Shown piece after piece: positions 1-5,055 of a stretch of DNA of 5,055 bases. The stretch's first letter is position 1; each line of letters starts with the position of its first letter. The DNA lies in contig CALBSU010000076.1 in NCBI GenBank assembly GCA_937967285.1, positions 1-5,055 on the forward strand. Direction: 5' to 3'. The DNA is from an uncultured Acidobacteriota bacterium. GTDB lineage: Bacteria > Acidobacteriota > Blastocatellia > RBC074. The notes beneath the pieces were generated by a model. The model was not told the origin of the DNA and searched no databases. It saw only the letters and a program-made list of their open reading frames with translations. Position numbers and translations under genes: made by a program.

Positions 1-24
1 GCCTTTCAAAGAACATTCATCACA

Positions 25-53
25 TTGACTGTGGTGCTGTACTACTTTCTACT
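25..53 (+). promoter_or_regulatory. Possible sigma70-like promoter for the M1-like gene
   Basis: TTGACT (25-30, five of six consensus -35 bases) is followed after 17 bases by TCTACT (48-53, four of six consensus -10 bases). The -10 candidate lies inside the TACTTTC repeat, and further TCTACT copies at 55-60 and 62-67 would sit at poor spacings of 24 and 31 bases. The spacing is ideal but the -10 match is modest, and such matches arise by chance in AT-rich leaders. Ribosome binding for the following gene is also weak: ACGGA (73-77) is the only purine-rich stretch before the ATG at 83. Confidence 0.3.
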
Positions 54-67
54 TTCTACTTTCTACT
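43..67. repeat. Heptanucleotide tandem repeat TACTTTC, about 3.6 copies
   Basis: Three perfect head-to-tail copies of TACTTTC (43-49, 50-56, 57-63) are followed by a partial fourth copy, TACT (64-67). The array ends 15 bases before the start codon of the secreted M1-like gene, so it lies in the probable 5' leader. Each unit recreates TCTACT, a weak -10-like hexamer. Short heptameric tandem repeats in intergenic DNA are known from several bacterial groups, including cyanobacteria. Whether this unit recurs across this genome cannot be judged from one window. Confidence 0.9.
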
Positions 68-82
68 AAATAACGGATTGTT

Positions 83-2479
<2,397 letters not shown>

Positions 2480-2481
2480 GT

Positions 2482-2527
2482 CTGAGTTCGGCGCGCCGGC
2501 GAGTAAGAACGCCGGCGCGCATCTCAG
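2482..2527. terminator. Strong GC-rich two-part hairpin, probable terminator without T-tract
   Basis: The hairpin starts three bases after the TAA of the M1-like gene. The inner stem is 11 perfect base pairs, GCGCGCCGGCG (2491-2501) with CGCCGGCGCGC (2510-2520), around the 8-base loop AGTAAGAA. An outer 5-bp stem, CTGAG (2482-2486) with CTCAG (2523-2527), encloses it across a small asymmetric internal loop (TTCG against AT). No T-run follows on the plus strand, and no A-run precedes it to serve the minus strand, so it is not a textbook intrinsic terminator. It may end transcription with Rho, or protect the 3' end of the upstream mRNA. Its position between two unrelated transcription units fits an insulating role. 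Confidence 0.65.
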
Positions 2528-2560
2528 CGATCCCGCGACCATCCTTCAGAACGACCTCAG

Positions 2561-2640
2561 TTTTCCCTTTTCAACCGTAGAAAATACTGTTATTTCTGTC
2601 AGAAGTTCGTTTGTCCCGATTCATTGCAGTATCTAAACAG
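2561..2640 (+). promoter_or_regulatory. AT-rich probable promoter region of the TIR-ATPase operon
   Basis: By direct count, 51 of these 80 bases are A or T, in clear contrast with the GC-rich genes on both sides. The stretch lies after the hairpin and just before the FxsC-like gene, where the operon promoter would be expected. I could not find a convincing -35/-10 pair. The best candidates, TTTCAA (2569-2574) with TATTTC (2591-2596) preceded by an extended TG, match the consensus poorly. No convincing operator palindrome was seen. The rest of the 2480-2658 gap holds only the hairpin and the ribosome-binding region. Confidence 0.35.
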
Positions 2641-2658
2641 GTGGGCAGGTAAAGGGAT

Positions 2659-3915
2659 ATGAAATACTGGTTCTTCTTCAGTTATGCGCGACTCGATCGG
2701 GATGAGTATCTGAAAAAGTTTTTCGAGGATCTGCGGAACGAGGTCCGCGTTCTCTCCGGCGAGTTGAACGAAAACGCGGTTGGATTCTTCGACGGCGAGG
2801 AGATCGAACCGGGCGCCCAATGGGGCGCCACGCTGGCATCGGCGCTGCAGAACAGTTCGACATTCGTCAGCATTCTCTCCCCGACCTATTTTCAGAAAGA
2901 ATACTGCGGCAAGGAGTGGAATGTTTTCCATTCGCGCGTCAGAACCTATGAACAGGGTCTGGCGGGCAAGAGCTCGGGGCTGATTCTGCCGGTGCTCTGG
3001 GTGCCCGAGAACCGCTTGCCACAGCCGCTGCCGCAGGTGGTGAGCGGAATCCAGTACAATCACGACGACTTCGGGGCCGAATACGCCCGCCAGGGACTGA
3101 AACAACTGATCAAGCTGCGCCGGTACGAGGACGATTATCTCAACCTTGTCTCGGCGCTGGCGGGCAGACTGGTCGATGCGGCGCGCCTGCATACTCTGCC
3201 GCCACTGGCCGCGCTCGATCCGATCGAACAGGTCCCGAGCGCATTTCATTCTTCCCGGCAAAACCCGGTGGCAGATCCCGGTCCGGCCACTTCCGGCCCG
3301 CGATACGTTCAGTTCATCTATGTCGCAGAGAACCGCAACAGGATGGCCGCGCTGCGCCAGGAGCTGGACGCTTACGGCATCGAGGGGGGCAAGGACTGGA
3401 TCCCCTATCTGCCCGACGTCAACGAACCGATCGGCTTTCTCGCCCAGGACGTGGCTACCCGGGAAAAACTGTTCTATGAGGAAGTCCGCCTGACCGATGA
3501 TCTTGTCAAGGCGCTCGAGAAATCGGAGCAGGCCAGAAAACTGGTCGTCATCATCGTCGACACGTGGACGCTGCGAATCGAGGAGTATAAGAAGATATTG
3601 CGGCAGTACGACGACAGAAGTTTCATCAACTGCGTCGTGCTGGTTCCGTGGAACACATCCGACACTGAATCGCAGCAGGCCAGTTCGACGCTCGAAAACA
3701 TCGTCAGGCAGGTATTCTTCAAGCGCTCGCTCGAAATGGGCGCGGCCAACTCTTTCCTCTATCCGGTCAGTTCGCCGGACGATCTCAGAAAGCAGCTCTG
3801 CCTGGCGATCTACAAGACGCGAGAACGGATACTGGAACAGCTCAATGTCGAGAAGATAGCGCTGGGCGAGAAGCCGATGCCCAAGCCGATAATTGCTGGC
3901 CCCGGAGGCAACTGA
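2659..3915 (+). CDS. fxsC: TIR-domain protein of the FxsC family
   Basis: This 418-residue protein has two parts. The TIR domain begins at the first residues: beta-A is YWFFFSYAR (3-11), the BB-loop region is FFDGEEIEPG (43-52), and SPTYFQKEYCGKEW (74-87) matches the TIR alpha-C motif, placing the putative NAD-cleaving glutamate at E86. The domain runs to about residue 150. A helical stretch and a proline-rich linker (about 190-214) lead to a second domain (215 to about 400) starting RYVQFIYVAENR and containing VVIIVDTWTLR (W303) and CVVLVPWN (W331). These segments match what I recall of the C-terminal domain of TIR-like FxsC proteins from actinobacterial FxSxx-COOH loci. Its alternating strands and helices suggest a second Rossmann-like, perhaps degenerate TIR, fold. 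No signal peptide or membrane segment is seen, so it is probably cytoplasmic. The AGGTAAAGGG stretch (2647-2656) can serve as ribosome-binding site. The next gene follows after 4 bases. NADase activity is inferred, and an adaptor role is possible. Confidence 0.8.
   Translation: MKYWFFFSYARLDRDEYLKKFFEDLRNEVRVLSGELNENAVGFFDGEEIEPGAQWGATLASALQNSSTFVSILSPTYFQKEYCGKEWNVFHSRVRTYEQGLAGKSSGLILPVLWVPENRLPQPLPQVVSGIQYNHDDFGAEYARQGLKQLIKLRRYEDDYLNLVSALAGRLVDAARLHTLPPLAALDPIEQVPSAFHSSRQNPVADPGPATSGPRYVQFIYVAENRNRMAALRQELDAYGIEGGKDWIPYLPDVNEPIGFLAQDVATREKLFYEEVRLTDDLVKALEKSEQARKLVVIIVDTWTLRIEEYKKILRQYDDRSFINCVVLVPWNTSDTESQQASSTLENIVRQVFFKRSLEMGAANSFLYPVSSPDDLRKQLCLAIYKTRERILEQLNVEKIALGEKPMPKPIIAGPGGN
3904..3908 (+). 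promoter_or_regulatory. Shine-Dalgarno for the KGGVGR ATPase gene
   Basis: GGAGG lies inside the last codons of the FxsC-like gene, 11 bases before the ATG at 3920. The spacing is slightly long, but this is the best match near the start. It supports ATG 3920 and implies translation of the ATPase from the same mRNA as the TIR gene. Confidence 0.55.
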
Positions 3916-3919
3916 ATCA

Positions 3920-5055
3920 ATGAGCAGTCAACCCGTCAGTGAGGAAAGATCGTCCGGCCGGATCATCACCTTCTATTCTTACAAGGGAGGGACGGGCCGA
4001 TCGATGGCCATGGCCAATGTCGCATGGGTTCTGGCGAGCAACGGCAAAAAGGTCCTGGCCATCGACTGGGATCTCGAGGCGCCCGGACTGCACAGGTACT
4101 TCGCGCCGTTTCTGGTCGACAAAGAACTGGCCTCGACCGAAGGCCTGATCGACTTCGTCAACGACTATGCGACAGAGACAATGACGCGCCTGCCCGAGGG
4201 GGAGACGCTGAGCGCCGACTGGTACCGTCAGCACGCGGACATCCTTCGTTACGCCGTTTCGCTCAACTGGAAGTTTCCGGCCGGCGGGACTCTGGATCTG
4301 GTGCCGGCAGGTCGGCAGGGAGCTTCATATTCGACTCGCGTCAACCTCTTCAACTGGCAGACCTTTTACGACAAGCTCGGCGGCGGCGCGTTCCTCGAGG
4401 CGGCCCGCGAGATGATGCGGGAGGAGTACGACTACATTCTGATCGACAGCCGGACCGGCGTCAGCGACACGTCGGGGATCTGCACGATCCAGATGCCGGA
4501 TTCGCTGGTAGTCTGCTTCACTCTCAACAATCAGTCGATCGACGGGGCGGCGGCCGTCGCTGAATCGGCCTTCCAGCAGAGATCCGCCAATCCGCTGCGG
4601 ATCTTCCCCGTCCAGATGCGCGTCGAACCGTTCGAGAAACGGAAGCTCGATCTTCGCAAGGAACTGGCTCGCTCGAAGTTTGCGAGGTTCCCTGACCATC
4701 TCTCGTCGCGCAGGGACAGGGATATCTATCTCGAGGAGGTCCAGTTTCAGTACATTCCTTTCTACGCCTACGAAGAGATGCTGGCGGCATTCGGCGACAG
4801 GCCGGAGGAGACGCTCTCGCTGCTCAAGCCGGCTGAGCGGCTGACCTCGTATCTGACCGACGGCAGCGTGACTCAACTGGGTGCGCCTCCCGACAAGGAG
4901 AAGCGTGAGGAGGTGCTGGCGATTTACGAAGGGCGCGCGCTGGACATCGAACCCGCGGTCGCGCAGGCCAACGCGGCGTACGAGAGGCTCAACCACAACG
5001 AACAGCCCGTCGCGCAGCAGTTGTTCAAGCGGCTGGTCAGGGTCGCCGCAGCGTC
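3920..5055 (+). CDS. KGGVGR-variant MinD/ParA-like ATPase, 3' end outside window
   Basis: The open frame runs from ATG 3920 through the window end (378 complete codons plus two bases), so the protein is incomplete at its C-terminus. The N-terminus holds a deviant Walker A, YKGGTGRS (21-28), with the usual P-loop lysine replaced by R27 while K22 is kept. Next are A'-type DWDLEAPGLHRYF (49-61), a long aromatic-rich insert (about 85-160) including VPAGRQG, and the Walker B/switch segment YDYILIDSRTG (170-180). FTLNNQSIDGA (200-210) and FPVQMRVEPFEK follow. This is the KGGVGR-variant branch of SIMIBI ATPases, known in bacterial TIR/STAND/TPR signalling loci and in FxSxx-COOH loci. The final visible residues, AYERLNHNEQPVAQQLFKRL (353-372), resemble the opening helix of the winged-helix segment found in STAND NTPases. 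I infer a regulatory or sensor region beyond the window, possibly with TPR or WD40 repeats. The gene lies 4 bases after the FxsC-like gene and is surely co-transcribed with it. Confidence 0.88.
   Translation, partial: MSSQPVSEERSSGRIITFYSYKGGTGRSMAMANVAWVLASNGKKVLAIDWDLEAPGLHRYFAPFLVDKELASTEGLIDFVNDYATETMTRLPEGETLSADWYRQHADILRYAVSLNWKFPAGGTLDLVPAGRQGASYSTRVNLFNWQTFYDKLGGGAFLEAAREMMREEYDYILIDSRTGVSDTSGICTIQMPDSLVVCFTLNNQSIDGAAAVAESAFQQRSANPLRIFPVQMRVEPFEKRKLDLRKELARSKFARFPDHLSSRRDRDIYLEEVQFQYIPFYAYEEMLAAFGDRPEETLSLLKPAERLTSYLTDGSVTQLGAPPDKEKREEVLAIYEGRALDIEPAVAQANAAYERLNHNEQPVAQQLFKRLVRVAAA

Noticed and set aside
1..69. Possible tail of an upstream gene (frame 1 open to TAA at 67-69)
   Set aside because: Only 22 codons are visible, a third of them repeat-derived, and another frame also ends plausibly at 25-27. 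There is no basis for choosing either, so none is annotated.
2569..2596. TTTCAA/TATTTC as a defined promoter for the TIR operon
   Set aside because: Each hexamer matches only three of six consensus bases. I kept only the AT-rich region as a low-confidence regulatory feature.
2599..3261. Minus-strand 220-codon frame opposite the TIR domain
   Set aside because: The plus strand encodes clear TIR motifs here. The antisense translation shows no family resemblance.
4024..4563. Plus-strand 179-codon frame inside the ATPase gene
   Set aside because: It overlaps the ATPase motifs (Walker A' through Walker B) in another frame and is Arg/Gly-rich, so it is a composition artefact.
4325..4996. Minus-strand 223-codon frame opposite the ATPase gene
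   Set aside because: Fully antisense to conserved ATPase sequence, with no own promoter or recognisable domain.

Overview
The window carries three plus-strand genes and no RNA gene, insertion sequence, CRISPR array or prophage feature that I can see. The DNA is GC-rich, with short AT-richer gaps before genes 1 and 2. The secreted M1-peptidase-like protein with TPRs, the style of the FxsC/KGGVGR gene pair and the base composition suggest a free-living, high-GC bacterium. Acidobacteriota is my best guess, at low confidence, because nothing here is a phylogenetic marker.

Layout: bases 1-82 are a leader with a 7-bp tandem repeat (TACTTTC) and a possible sigma70-like promoter. Bases 83-2479 encode a 798-residue secreted protein with the layout of an M1 metallopeptidase followed by TPRs and a small C-terminal domain. 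The zinc site is missing, so it looks like a pseudopeptidase. Bases 2480-2658 hold a strong GC-rich two-part hairpin (2482-2527), then an AT-rich stretch that probably contains the promoter of the next unit. Bases 2659-3915 encode a 418-residue FxsC-like protein: an N-terminal TIR domain with an apparently intact catalytic glutamate, and the FxsC-type C-terminal domain. After a 4-base gap, a gene from 3920 runs off the window end. It encodes a KGGVGR-variant MinD/ParA-like ATPase (here KGGTGRS), with what looks like the start of a winged-helix segment at the edge.

The first gene appears to be an unrelated envelope or periplasmic housekeeping-type gene, separated by the hairpin. The second and third form a tight operon. 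In actinobacteria, FxsC-type TIR proteins and KGGVGR ATPase/TPR proteins occur with FxSxx-COOH peptides and their radical-SAM maturase. Here the TIR-ATPase pair is present, but no FxSxx peptide or maturase lies in the window. The pair therefore reads as a candidate NTP-regulated TIR effector module (defence, signalling or conflict). That role is inference; the domain assignments come from motifs in the translated sequence.
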